NCBI GenBank assembly: GCA_040756715.1
Contig: JBFLYE010000176.1
Span: 1-12,988, forward strand
From: JBFLYE01 sp040756715 [NCBI: bacterium]
GTDB lineage: Bacteria > UBA9089 > UBA9088
Length of the DNA: 12,988 bases
Direction: 5' to 3'
Shown: positions 7,273-12,602 of the stretch, piece after piece
How the letters are laid out: each line of letters begins with the position of its first letter
Numbering within the stretch: the first letter of the stretch is position 1
Notes under the pieces: model-generated
What the model was told of the DNA's origin: nothing
The model's input: the letters and a program-made list of their open reading frames with translations, nothing else
Databases searched by the model: none
Position numbers and translations under genes: made by a program

Positions 7273-7936
7273 TATAGATGTCCTCCCTGATAATTTTTCT
7301 TAACCCTCCCGATCGCTCGGTTGACCAATCCTTTGGGGGGATTATCTCATCCAAAAGCTCCAATTTGTTTAATTCCTTAAGCCTATCATATATAATTTGC
7401 CAGGCACAGGGAACATCCTTTGATATTTCACATTTCCCTTTGTTTGAGCCTCCACAAGGTCCATTAAAAAGGCCCTTGGAACAGCGGACAACAGGGCAGA
7501 TACCCGCGGTTAGATGGAGGATACAATTTCCGCAGGCACCACACCTTTCCACCCATAACCCCTGCTTTTCTGGAAAGCCTAAAAATGATGTGTTTAAGGC
7601 AGGGTATACTGGGATTTGAGGAAATCTTTCCGCAATCGCAGAGACGCCAATTCCACACCCAAGGGAAAGAATAGCATCTATATCCTTTATTTTATTGCTT
7701 AGCTCATCAACGAATTCCCATTCACACTGCCTTATAATTGTTTCTTCAAAAAATTCTATCTCTTTTCCTTCAAGCCTGGTTGCCATTTTTAAAGATAAAG
7801 CAAGGATTTTTGTCTCCTTTTCTCCACCTGACATACATACTGTAACACAGGTTCCACAGCCAACAAGTAATATCCTTTTGTGAGATGAGACCATCTTTTT
7901 TATCTCGTCAAAGGGCTTTCTCTCTGCAATTATCAT
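7265..7936 (-). CDS. metV: MetV: methylenetetrahydrofolate reductase C-terminal/zinc-binding family protein
   Basis: 223 residues with 13 cysteines. The N-terminal part has VGCGTCVTVC (25-34) and SLGCGIG (91-97). The C-terminal half carries CGACGNC (132-138), GICPVVRCSKGLFNGPCGG (145-163) and GKCEI (167-171), the hallmark of the MTHFR C-terminal domain family. Characterised MetV binds iron-sulfur clusters and zinc and is required as partner of MetF, passing electrons to its flavin; the same is inferred here from immediate adjacency and overlap with metF. The ATG at 7936 has no clear Shine-Dalgarno. It lies 44 bases downstream of rpsS on the same strand, so metVF may be read from the ribosomal-protein transcript. 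I see no convincing promoter in that 44-base gap. Confidence 0.92.
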   Translation of the reverse strand: MIIAERKPFDEIKKMVSSHKRILLVGCGTCVTVCMSGGEKETKILALSLKMATRLEGKEIEFFEETIIRQCEWEFVDELSNKIKDIDAILSLGCGIGVSAIAERFPQIPVYPALNTSFLGFPEKQGLWVERCGACGNCILHLTAGICPVVRCSKGLFNGPCGGSNKGKCEISKDVPCAWQIIYDRLKELNKLELLDEIIPPKDWSTERSGGLRKIIREDIYIE

Positions 7937-7980
7937 TTTTTAAGAAGCTTGGTCACAGTTCTTCCTTTTGCCACTAAATT

Positions 7981-8259
7981 CTATGTTTTTGCCGTTGAGC
8001 GCTTGGTATGCTCGCCGTGGCCACGAAATGTCCTGGTGGGAGAGAATTCGCCAAGCTTATGGCCAACCATATTCTCTGTGATATAGATAGGCAAAAATTT
8101 CTTTCCGTTGTGGACTAAGAATGTATATCCTACAAAATCAGGGGGTATAACTGAGTTTCTTGCCCAGGTTTTAATAGGCTTTTTATTAGCCCCCATCTTT
8201 TTAATCTTTTCCAGCAATTTTTTATAAATGTATGGACCTTTTTTTACCGACCTACTCAT
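7981..8259 (-). CDS. rpsS: Small ribosomal subunit protein uS19
   Basis: 92 residues, the normal size. The opening [11 protein letters not shown], the core [25 protein letters not shown] and the tail [17 protein letters not shown] are textbook uS19, which sits in the head of the 30S subunit. GGAG lies seven bases upstream of the ATG. Its start overlaps the rplB stop (ATGA), the compact spacing typical of the S10 operon. What follows is unusual: rplV should come next but metV does instead. Confidence 0.97.
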   Translation of the reverse strand: MSRSVKKGPYIYKKLLEKIKKMGANKKPIKTWARNSVIPPDFVGYTFLVHNGKKFLPIYITENMVGHKLGEFSPTRTFRGHGEHTKRSTAKT

Positions 8260-9083
8260 ATTATTTTTCTCCTTTTTATGATAAATTTATTAGATTCCTT
8301 GTTTTTTCTTCTTGTCTTTTTTCCTTTTGTCATCTTTCCCCAAGGGCTTACAGGATGCCTTCCACCCGATGTCTTTCCCTCTCCTCCACCCAATGGATGG
8401 TCGTGTGGATTCATCGCCACACCCCTTGTCTGGGGCCTAATTCCCTTATATCTTTTTCTTCCCGCCTTTCCAAAAGAGACATTTTCCCAATCAAGGTTTC
8501 CAACCCTTCCTATAACTGCCCTACAATTAAGGCTTATTTTCCTTATCTCACCTGAGGGAAGCTTGATATGGCCATAATCACCCTCCTTTGCTACAAGCTG
8601 GGCAGCTGCTCCTGCTCCCCTTGCAATCTGTGCACCCTTTCCAGGCTTTAGCTCAATATTACTTATCTCTGTGCCAACTATGATATTTTTAAGGAGCATC
8701 GCATTCCCTATCTTTTGTTTTACTTCATCATTTGAGGATATAATTTCATCACCCACAGAAAGCCCATAGGGAGCTATAATATACCTTTTTTCACCATCTT
8801 CATATTTTATAAGGCCAATATTGGATGATCTGTTTGGGTCATATTCAATGGCTAGAACAGAGCCCTTTATCCCAATCTTATCCCTTTTAAAATCAATTAT
8901 TCTTAATCTTCTTTTTACACCGCTGCCCCTATGGCGAGATGTAATCCTTCCCAGGTTATTCCTTCCGCCAGAGCTTTTCCATTTGGCAAGGAGAGATTTT
9001 TCTGGTTTCTTCTTTGTTATTTCTTTTATAAGAACAGACATCCCCCTTCTTGCTGGTGTGGTTGGGTTATATTTTTTTATCAT
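8256..9083 (-). CDS. rplB: Large ribosomal subunit protein uL2
   Basis: 275 residues, full length. It has the conserved opening ([17 protein letters not shown]), the RNA-binding core with [15 protein letters not shown], and the C-terminal signature [30 protein letters not shown], whose His is near the peptidyl transferase centre. uL2 helps join the subunits and is needed for peptidyl transferase activity. It overlaps rplW upstream and rpsS downstream by four bases each, so all three are translationally coupled. Confidence 0.98.
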   Translation of the reverse strand: MIKKYNPTTPARRGMSVLIKEITKKKPEKSLLAKWKSSGGRNNLGRITSRHRGSGVKRRLRIIDFKRDKIGIKGSVLAIEYDPNRSSNIGLIKYEDGEKRYIIAPYGLSVGDEIISSNDEVKQKIGNAMLLKNIIVGTEISNIELKPGKGAQIARGAGAAAQLVAKEGDYGHIKLPSGEIRKISLNCRAVIGRVGNLDWENVSFGKAGRKRYKGIRPQTRGVAMNPHDHPLGGGEGKTSGGRHPVSPWGKMTKGKKTRRKNKESNKFIIKRRKII

Positions 9084-9367
9084 AGCCCCTCAAATATTCC
9101 AATAGATTGTCCCTTAACCAGGCTTATAATTGCCTTTTTTGTATCAGGCTTTTTCCCTATAATCCCTCCCCTTATTCTCTTTTTTCCCTTATTTATCATC
9201 GTATTTACATCAGAAACCTTTACATTGAATGCCTTTTCTATTGCATTCTTTATCTCAATTTTATTAGAAGATGGATGGACATGGAAAATATACTTACCTT
9301 CTTTACGAAGGTAATATGCCTTCTCCGTCAATATAGGCTCTAAAATAATCTTATGAAAATCATCCAT
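9080..9367 (-). CDS. rplW: Large ribosomal subunit protein uL23
   Basis: 95 residues, normal for uL23, which lies at the polypeptide exit tunnel and docks SRP and trigger factor. Diagnostic segments: [44 protein letters not shown] and the basic loop KGKKRIRGG. It is the first gene of this transcript: rplD and rplC, normally upstream, are absent, and pyrF is divergent instead. The only purine-rich motif upstream of the ATG is weak. A promoter directly abutting the ATG suggests a leaderless message. Confidence 0.96.
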   Translation of the reverse strand: MDDFHKIILEPILTEKAYYLRKEGKYIFHVHPSSNKIEIKNAIEKAFNVKVSDVNTMINKGKKRIRGGIIGKKPDTKKAIISLVKGQSIGIFEGL

Positions 9368-9375
9368 TTTTTAAA

Positions 9376-9405
9376 ATTCTACCAATACTAATTTACCCTT
9401 GTCAA
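9376..9405 (-). promoter_or_regulatory. sigma70-type promoter for rplW-rplB-rpsS, predicted leaderless
   Basis: On the minus strand TTGACA (9400-9405) and TAGAAT (9376-9381) are 18 bases apart, and the -10 box ends eight bases before the rplW ATG. Transcription would start about two bases upstream of the start codon. The boxes are seen; leaderless use is inferred. Confidence 0.6.
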
Positions 9406-9428
9406 TAAAAATCTAAATCTATCCGACC

Positions 9429-9456
9429 TTGACAAATTTAATTTTTATAATATAAT
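9429..9456 (+). promoter_or_regulatory. Consensus sigma70 promoter for pyrF, predicted leaderless
   Basis: A perfect TTGACA (9429-9434) and perfect TATAAT (9451-9456) are 16 bases apart; a second overlapping TATAAT lies at 9446-9451 but is too close to the -35. The -10 ends ten bases before the pyrF ATG, leaving a leader of a few bases at most. It diverges from the rplW promoter within a 99-base intergenic region. Confidence 0.75.
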
Positions 9457-9466
9457 TGTTAAAAAT

Positions 9467-10189
9467 ATGAGAAATATTAAAGCAGAAGATCGGTTGATTG
9501 TAGCATTAGATGTTTCAACTTTAAAGGAAGCTAAGGAAATGGTAAAAGAATTAAAGGGATTGGCATCTTTCTTTAAAGTTGGAATAATTCTTCAAATCAC
9601 AGCTGGTTTAGCATTTGTAAAATGGCTTATAAATAATGGAAATAGGGTCTTTTTAGACCTTAAATATTTTGATGTTCAAGATACAATTAGAGAGGCAGTG
9701 CAAGCTGTAGCAAAAATAGGGGTAGATTTCTTAACTGTCCATGGCAATGGGAAGATTATTAAAGCAGCTGTAGAAGGAAGGGGGGAAAGTAAGCTAAAAA
9801 TTCTTGCCGTAACTGTTCTTACAAGTTTAGATGCTTACGATATTAAGGATTTAGGTTTTCCCTGTTCAATAGAAGAGCTTGTTTTGTTTAGAGCAGAAAA
9901 AGCAGTAGAGGCTGGATGTGATGGCGTAATAAGCTCTGGACAAGAGGTTAGATTAATTAGGGAAAGGATAGGAAATAAGCTTTTAATTGTTAGCCCTGGT
10001 ATCCGTCTTGAAGGCACCAATATAGACAATCATAGAAGATATGCAACACCAACTCAAGCAATTGAGGGAGGGGCTGATTATTTAGTAATTGGAAGACCTA
10101 TAATAAAAGAAAAAGATCCTAGAGAGGCTACAGAAAAAATAATTAGAGAAATGAAAGTAGCTTTTCAAGCAAGAGAAAATAAATCCTAA
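9467..10189 (+). CDS. pyrF: Orotidine 5'-phosphate decarboxylase
   Basis: 240 residues, usual length for the short bacterial type, catalysing the last step of UMP synthesis. Seen: LIVALD (10-15), K37 in FFKVG, the catalytic DLKYFD (D64, K66, D69), LTVHGNG (89-95), VTVLTSLD (115-122), SPGIR (176-180) and the phosphate-binding DYLVIGRPI (204-212). 3-hexulose-6-phosphate synthase shares this fold, but the VTVLTS, PGIR and GRPI motifs favour PyrF. It is alone between divergent rplW and dnaJ-ispF; no other pyr gene is nearby. Arg codons are mostly AGA (about 10 of 16), whereas neighbours such as aroA favour AGG, suggesting a different origin or expression regime. The ATG is chosen because a consensus promoter ends ten bases before it and the family opening follows. 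Confidence 0.93.
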   Translation: MRNIKAEDRLIVALDVSTLKEAKEMVKELKGLASFFKVGIILQITAGLAFVKWLINNGNRVFLDLKYFDVQDTIREAVQAVAKIGVDFLTVHGNGKIIKAAVEGRGESKLKILAVTVLTSLDAYDIKDLGFPCSIEELVLFRAEKAVEAGCDGVISSGQEVRLIRERIGNKLLIVSPGIRLEGTNIDNHRRYATPTQAIEGGADYLVIGRPIIKEKDPREATEKIIREMKVAFQARENKS

Positions 10190-10241
10190 GAAACCTTGTG
10201 TCGCTTTTTTGCATTTTACAATTGGAACTAAACAATAATTC

Positions 10242-10270
10242 TTGAAAAAAAGATAGTTATAGAATATACT
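10242..10270 (+). promoter_or_regulatory. sigma70-type promoter for dnaJ-ispF, predicted leaderless
   Basis: TTGAAA (10242-10247) and TATACT (10265-10270) are 17 bases apart. The -10 ends nine bases before the ATG at 10280, so the leader would be about two or three bases. This may also drive the tRNA genes downstream, because tRNA-Thr begins three bases after the coding sequence. Confidence 0.65.
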
Positions 10271-10279
10271 CTTAACAAG

Positions 10280-11038
10280 ATGTATAAAGAAGATTATTAT
10301 CATATTCTTGGTGTTAAAAGGGATGCCTCGACTGAGGAGATAAAGTCAGCTTATCGAAAGCTTGTCAAGGAACACCATCCTGATAAAGGGGGTGTTTCTT
10401 CAAGGATAAGGGAGATAAATGAAGCATATAGTGTTTTAAGTGATCCTGACAAAAGATTAAGATATGACCTTCTTAATCCAGTAAGCGAAGAGGAATTTGA
10501 TGAAAGCAAGATGGAAGGTTTAATAAAGGAAGAAGAGGTTATTTCTGTTGAGCCTGTAAGGATGGGCATAGGTTTTGATACCCATCCTTTGGTTTCCTAT
10601 AGAAAGCTCTTTCTTGGCGGCGTTGAGATTCCCTATGCCTATGGTTTGGCATCCCATTCTGATGGTGATGTTGTTTTACATGCCCTATGTGATGCATTGT
10701 TTGGGGCTATTGGAGAGGATGATATTGGTCATCACTTTCCCGATACAAATCCAGAGTATAAGGATATCTCATCAATTACCTTCCTTCAGCAGACATCAGA
10801 GATTCTTGCAAAAAGGGGGTTTAAAGCAAACAATGTTGATTGTATTATCTTGGCTGAGAAGCCATTGCTTTCTCCTTACATCCCAAAGATGAAGGAGAGA
10901 ATTAGTAAAATTCTTGAGATTCCAAAGGAGAATGTTGGTGTTAAGGCTACAACCTGTGCGGGATTGGGATATATTGGAAAAAAGGAAGGAATATCTGCCT
11001 ATGCTATTGTTGGCGTTATTCCAACCAGAAAAAGGTGA
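10280..11038 (+). CDS. ispF: J-domain / IspF fusion (2-C-methyl-D-erythritol 2,4-cyclodiphosphate synthase)
   Basis: 252 residues in one uninterrupted frame. Residues 5-66 are a J domain: YYHILGVKRDASTEEIKSAYRKL, the essential HPD (33-35), then REINEAYSVLSDPDKRLRYD. J domains recruit and stimulate Hsp70 (DnaK). An acidic linker (about 67-94) leads to a complete IspF (95-250): MGIGFDTHPL with metal ligands D100 and H102, LASHSDGDVVLHALCDALFGAIGEDDIG with ligand H134, HHFPDTNPEYKDISS and VKATTCAGLGYIGKKEG (221-237). IspF makes the cyclodiphosphate of the MEP isoprenoid pathway and is normally a trimer of about 157 residues with no extra domain. Internal ATG 10562 (Met95) could give free IspF, but its only AAGG directly abuts the ATG, a poor spacing. 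tRNA-Thr starts three bases after the stop. Both domains look intact; the link between them is not one I know. Confidence 0.9.
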   Translation: MYKEDYYHILGVKRDASTEEIKSAYRKLVKEHHPDKGGVSSRIREINEAYSVLSDPDKRLRYDLLNPVSEEEFDESKMEGLIKEEEVISVEPVRMGIGFDTHPLVSYRKLFLGGVEIPYAYGLASHSDGDVVLHALCDALFGAIGEDDIGHHFPDTNPEYKDISSITFLQQTSEILAKRGFKANNVDCIILAEKPLLSPYIPKMKERISKILEIPKENVGVKATTCAGLGYIGKKEGISAYAIVGVIPTRKR

Positions 11039-11041
11039 TTT

Positions 11042-11113
11042 GCTGGTGTAGCTCAGAGGTAGAGCAAGCGCCTTGTAAGCGTTAGGTCAAGAGTTCGACT
11101 CTCTTCACCAGCT
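11042..11113 (+). tRNA. tRNA-Thr(UGU)
   Basis: 72 bases with a full cloverleaf: acceptor GCTGGTG/CACCAGC, D-arm GCTC/GAGC, anticodon loop CTTGTAA with anticodon TGT at 11074-11076, T-arm AAGAG-TTCGACT-CTCTT, and discriminator T. CCA is not encoded, so a CCA-adding enzyme is needed. It starts three bases after the ispF stop, so its 5' end is probably cut by RNase P from a messenger-tRNA transcript. Unlike the next two tRNA genes it has no 110-bp repeat behind it. Confidence 0.97.
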
Positions 11114-11142
11114 TTTAAATTATGAATTAAGCGAAGCGTATA

Positions 11143-11224
11143 GGGCAGGTACCCAAGCGGCTAACGGGGTCAGACTGTAAATCTGATGACTTTGTCTTCG
11201 GAGGTTCAAATCCTTCCCTGCCCA
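11143..11224 (+). tRNA. tRNA-Tyr(GUA)
   Basis: 82 bases including a long variable arm as expected for bacterial tRNA-Tyr. Acceptor GGGCAGG/CCTGCCC, anticodon loop CTGTAAA with GTA at 11177-11179, T-arm GGAGG-TTCAAAT-CCTTC, discriminator A, no encoded CCA. Thr-Tyr-Gly is a common bacterial tRNA order, often ahead of tuf, but tuf is absent here. Its T-arm and downstream DNA are copied again at 11378-11445 behind a 110-bp repeat. Confidence 0.97.
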
Positions 11225-11270
11225 AATCAGGAGTATAAAGTTGGAAAAAAGGATGGAAGGATTTGAAGCC
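11204..11270 (+). repeat. Direct repeat copy A (Tyr): 3' end of tRNA-Tyr plus downstream DNA
   Basis: This stretch starts at the T-loop of tRNA-Tyr and runs 46 bases past the gene. It recurs at 11378-11445 with one substitution and one 1-base indel. Its last part holds AAGGATTTGAA (11257-11267), the inverted complement of the tRNA T-arm sequence TTCAAATCCTT. Confidence 0.9.
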
Positions 11271-11389
11271 AGCCGAACGCCGACCCTTAGGGAGGATGAA
11301 GTGAGGCTGGCCGGGAACGAGAGATTTTATTAGACTCTGAACGAGCAAAGCGAGTGAAGAGGCTTAGAAAATCCGAAGTTCAAATCCTT
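11257..11389. mobile_element. 110-bp repeat core with tRNA-Tyr-matched inverted ends, copy 1
   Basis: The core (11268-11377) begins GCCAGCCGAACGCC and ends AAAATCCGAA. It matches the copy behind tRNA-Gly at 109 of 110 positions; the difference is A at 11347. It is bounded by perfect 11-bp inverted repeats, AAGGATTTGAA (11257-11267) and TTCAAATCCTT (11379-11389), identical to this tRNA's own T-arm. The core can fold into two hairpins: GCCAGCC/GGCTGGC (11268-11274 with 11305-11311) and a longer one pairing 11323-11338 with 11358-11373 (13 of 16 pairs). It contains no credible coding sequence. Mobility is inferred from duplication at two tRNA genes; no transposase or integrase is nearby. Confidence 0.7.
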
Positions 11390-11445
11390 ACTCTGCCCAA
11401 ATCAGGAGTATAAAGTTGGAAAAAAGGATGGAAGGATTTGAAGCC
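11378..11445 (+). repeat. Direct repeat copy B (Tyr): partial tRNA-Tyr 3' end and downstream DNA
   Basis: Second copy of 11204-11270. It carries the T-loop, a slightly damaged acceptor strand (ACTCTGCCC instead of CCCTGCCC) and the same 45-odd bases of following DNA, again ending in the inverted T-arm motif. It has no 5' half and cannot be a working tRNA. After it come a 10-bp palindrome CCCAATTGGG (11455-11464) and an 8-bp inverted repeat (11465-11472 with 11490-11497) in AT-rich DNA before tRNA-Gly. Confidence 0.85.
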
Positions 11446-11511
11446 CGAATTCTGCCCAATTGGGATTTAGGAATTTTTATCTTATTAAATCCTAAATTTC
11501 TAAATTCTGAT

Positions 11512-11584
11512 GCGGGGATAGCTCAGCTGGTAGAGCGTCAGCCTTCCAAGCTGAATGTCGCGGGTTCGAATCCCGTTCCCCGCT
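11512..11584 (+). tRNA. tRNA-Gly(UCC)
   Basis: 73 bases: acceptor GCGGGGA/TCCCCGC, D-arm GCTC/GAGC, anticodon loop CTTCCAA with TCC at 11545-11547, T-arm GCGGG-TTCGAAT-CCCGT, discriminator T, no encoded CCA. The gene is intact although its 3' part is repeated exactly at 11769-11823 behind the second 110-bp repeat. Confidence 0.97.
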
Positions 11585-11618
11585 TAGGGAAAAAAGTAAA
11601 ATATGGTAGTTAAACTGA
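11564..11618 (+). repeat. Direct repeat copy A (Gly): 3' end of tRNA-Gly plus downstream DNA
   Basis: 55 bases running from the T-loop of tRNA-Gly to 34 bases past the gene. Repeated with 55/55 identity at 11769-11823. A unique 30-base spacer (11619-11648) separates it from the inverted T-arm motif GGGATTCGAA. Confidence 0.93.
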
Positions 11619-11648
11619 GGATAGAAGGTTTTATAGAAAAGGAGAATA

Positions 11649-11779
11649 GGGATTCGAAGCCAGCCGAACGCCGACCCTTAGGGAGGATGAAGTGAGGCTG
11701 GCCGGGAACGAGAGATTTTATTAGACTCTGAACGAGCGAAGCGAGTGAAGAGGCTTAGAAAATCCGAAGTTCGAATCCC
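11649..11779. mobile_element. 110-bp repeat core with tRNA-Gly-matched inverted ends, copy 2
   Basis: The core at 11659-11768 is the same 110 bases as the copy behind tRNA-Tyr except G at 11738. It is bounded by perfect 10-bp inverted repeats GGGATTCGAA (11649-11658) and TTCGAATCCC (11770-11779). These match tRNA-Gly's T-arm and differ from the ends of copy 1 exactly as the two tRNAs differ. Both core hairpins are preserved. The core is richer in G+C than its surroundings. No recognised transposon, intron or REP family fits. Confidence 0.72.
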
Positions 11780-11823
11780 GTTCCCCGCTTAGGGAAAAAA
11801 GTAAAATATGGTAGTTAAACTGA
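11769..11823 (+). repeat. Direct repeat copy B (Gly): partial tRNA-Gly 3' end and downstream DNA
   Basis: Exact second copy of 11564-11618. It contains the T-loop, the 3' acceptor strand of tRNA-Gly and the following AT-rich DNA, without the 5' half of the tRNA. It ends seven bases before the Shine-Dalgarno of the SPFH gene, so the duplicated sequence now forms that gene's leader. Confidence 0.93.
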
Positions 11824-11829
11824 TTAAAA

Positions 11830-11837
11830 AGGAGGTG
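11830..11837 (+). promoter_or_regulatory. Strong Shine-Dalgarno fixing the SPFH start
   Basis: AGGAGGTG is complementary to the 16S rRNA tail and lies six bases before ATG 11844. It decides between this start and an in-frame ATG at 11808, which lies inside the direct repeat and has no ribosome site. Confidence 0.85.
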
Positions 11838-11843
11838 TTCAAA

Positions 11844-12602
11844 ATGAACATATTGTTTACGCCAATAGGGGTTGTGGCAGTGTTAATCTTTGTGCTTATC
11901 TCTGCCATAAAGGTATTGAGGGAGTATGAGAGGGCTGTTGTCTTCCGTTTGGGAAGGCTTGTGGGAGAAAGGGGGCCAGGTCTGATTATCGTCCTTCCTG
12001 TGATTGAACAGTGGCAAAAGGTTGATACAAGGACGATAACAATGGATATTCCGCCACAGGAGGTAATCACCCAAGATAATGTTACCATAAGGGTTAATGC
12101 TGTGGCATATTTCAGGGTTGTTAATCCAAATGAGGCAATAACAAAGGTTGTGAACTATACCTATGCCACATCGCAAATAGCCCAGACAACCTTAAGAAGC
12201 GTGCTTGGTCAGGCTGAGCTTGATGAGCTTCTATCCCAGAGGGAAAAGATAAACCATAAGCTTCAGACAATCATTGATTCCCAAACCGACCCTTGGGGGG
12301 TAAAGGTTTCTGTGGTTGAGGTAAAGGATGTTGAGCTGCCTGAGGCAATGAAGAGGGCAATGGCAAAGCAGGCAGAGGCAGAGAGGGAAAAGAGGGCAAA
12401 GATAATCCATGCTGAGGGAGAATTCCAGGCAGCAGAAAGGCTTACCGCAGCGGCTGAGACAATCTCAAGGATTCCATCGGCAATACAATTAAGGTTCCTC
12501 CAGACATTAACAGAGATTTCAACCGAGAAGACATCAACCATTATCTTCCCTGTTCCCATAGATATGTTAAAATCATTAGTTAAAGGAGAAAAAAATGGCT
12601 AA
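11844..12602 (+). CDS. SPFH/Band 7 (stomatin/slipin-like) membrane protein
   Basis: 252 residues. One N-terminal transmembrane helix (about 5-22) is followed by the SPFH domain: [59 protein letters not shown], then [27 protein letters not shown] and [38 protein letters not shown], a long charged helix typical of slipins. These proteins form large oligomers on the membrane and are tied to membrane microdomains and protein quality control. Bacterial slipins usually sit beside a NfeD-family gene; none is present here. The start at 11844 is chosen over 11808 because of a strong Shine-Dalgarno and because the stomatin hydrophobic opening follows it. The 3' end overlaps rpmF by eight bases. Function beyond family level is inferred. 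Confidence 0.92.
   Translation: MNILFTPIGVVAVLIFVLISAIKVLREYERAVVFRLGRLVGERGPGLIIVLPVIEQWQKVDTRTITMDIPPQEVITQDNVTIRVNAVAYFRVVNPNEAITKVVNYTYATSQIAQTTLRSVLGQAELDELLSQREKINHKLQTIIDSQTDPWGVKVSVVEVKDVELPEAMKRAMAKQAEAEREKRAKIIHAEGEFQAAERLTAAAETISRIPSAIQLRFLQTLTEISTEKTSTIIFPVPIDMLKSLVKGEKNG

Noticed and set aside
8278-9314. Several plus-strand open frames over rplB and rplW
   Set aside because: They are shadows of highly conserved ribosomal-protein genes on the minus strand.
9368-9428. Ribosomal-protein autoregulatory leader upstream of rplW
   Set aside because: The likely promoter abuts the ATG, leaving no leader to hold such a structure.
10190-10241. Terminator after pyrF
   Set aside because: There is a T run near 10205 but no preceding GC-rich inverted repeat, so I could not support a hairpin.
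11127-11348. 73-residue open frame on the minus strand
   Set aside because: It is the antisense reading of tRNA-Tyr and the first repeat; its GREGFEPP-like text is a well-known false protein made by tRNA genes.
11416-11613. 65-residue open frame on the plus strand
   Set aside because: It reads through tRNA-Gly (AQLVERQPSKLNVAGSNPVPRL is a common false translation of a tRNA gene) and the repeat copy; no ribosome site.
11204-11823. CRISPR array
   Set aside because: Only two core copies exist, they are far apart, and the repeated units are tRNA-derived; no cas genes are present.
11808-11843. Upstream start for the SPFH gene (12 extra residues)
   Set aside because: That ATG lies in duplicated tRNA-flanking DNA without a Shine-Dalgarno; the next in-frame ATG has AGGAGGTG at the right distance and matches the family's start.
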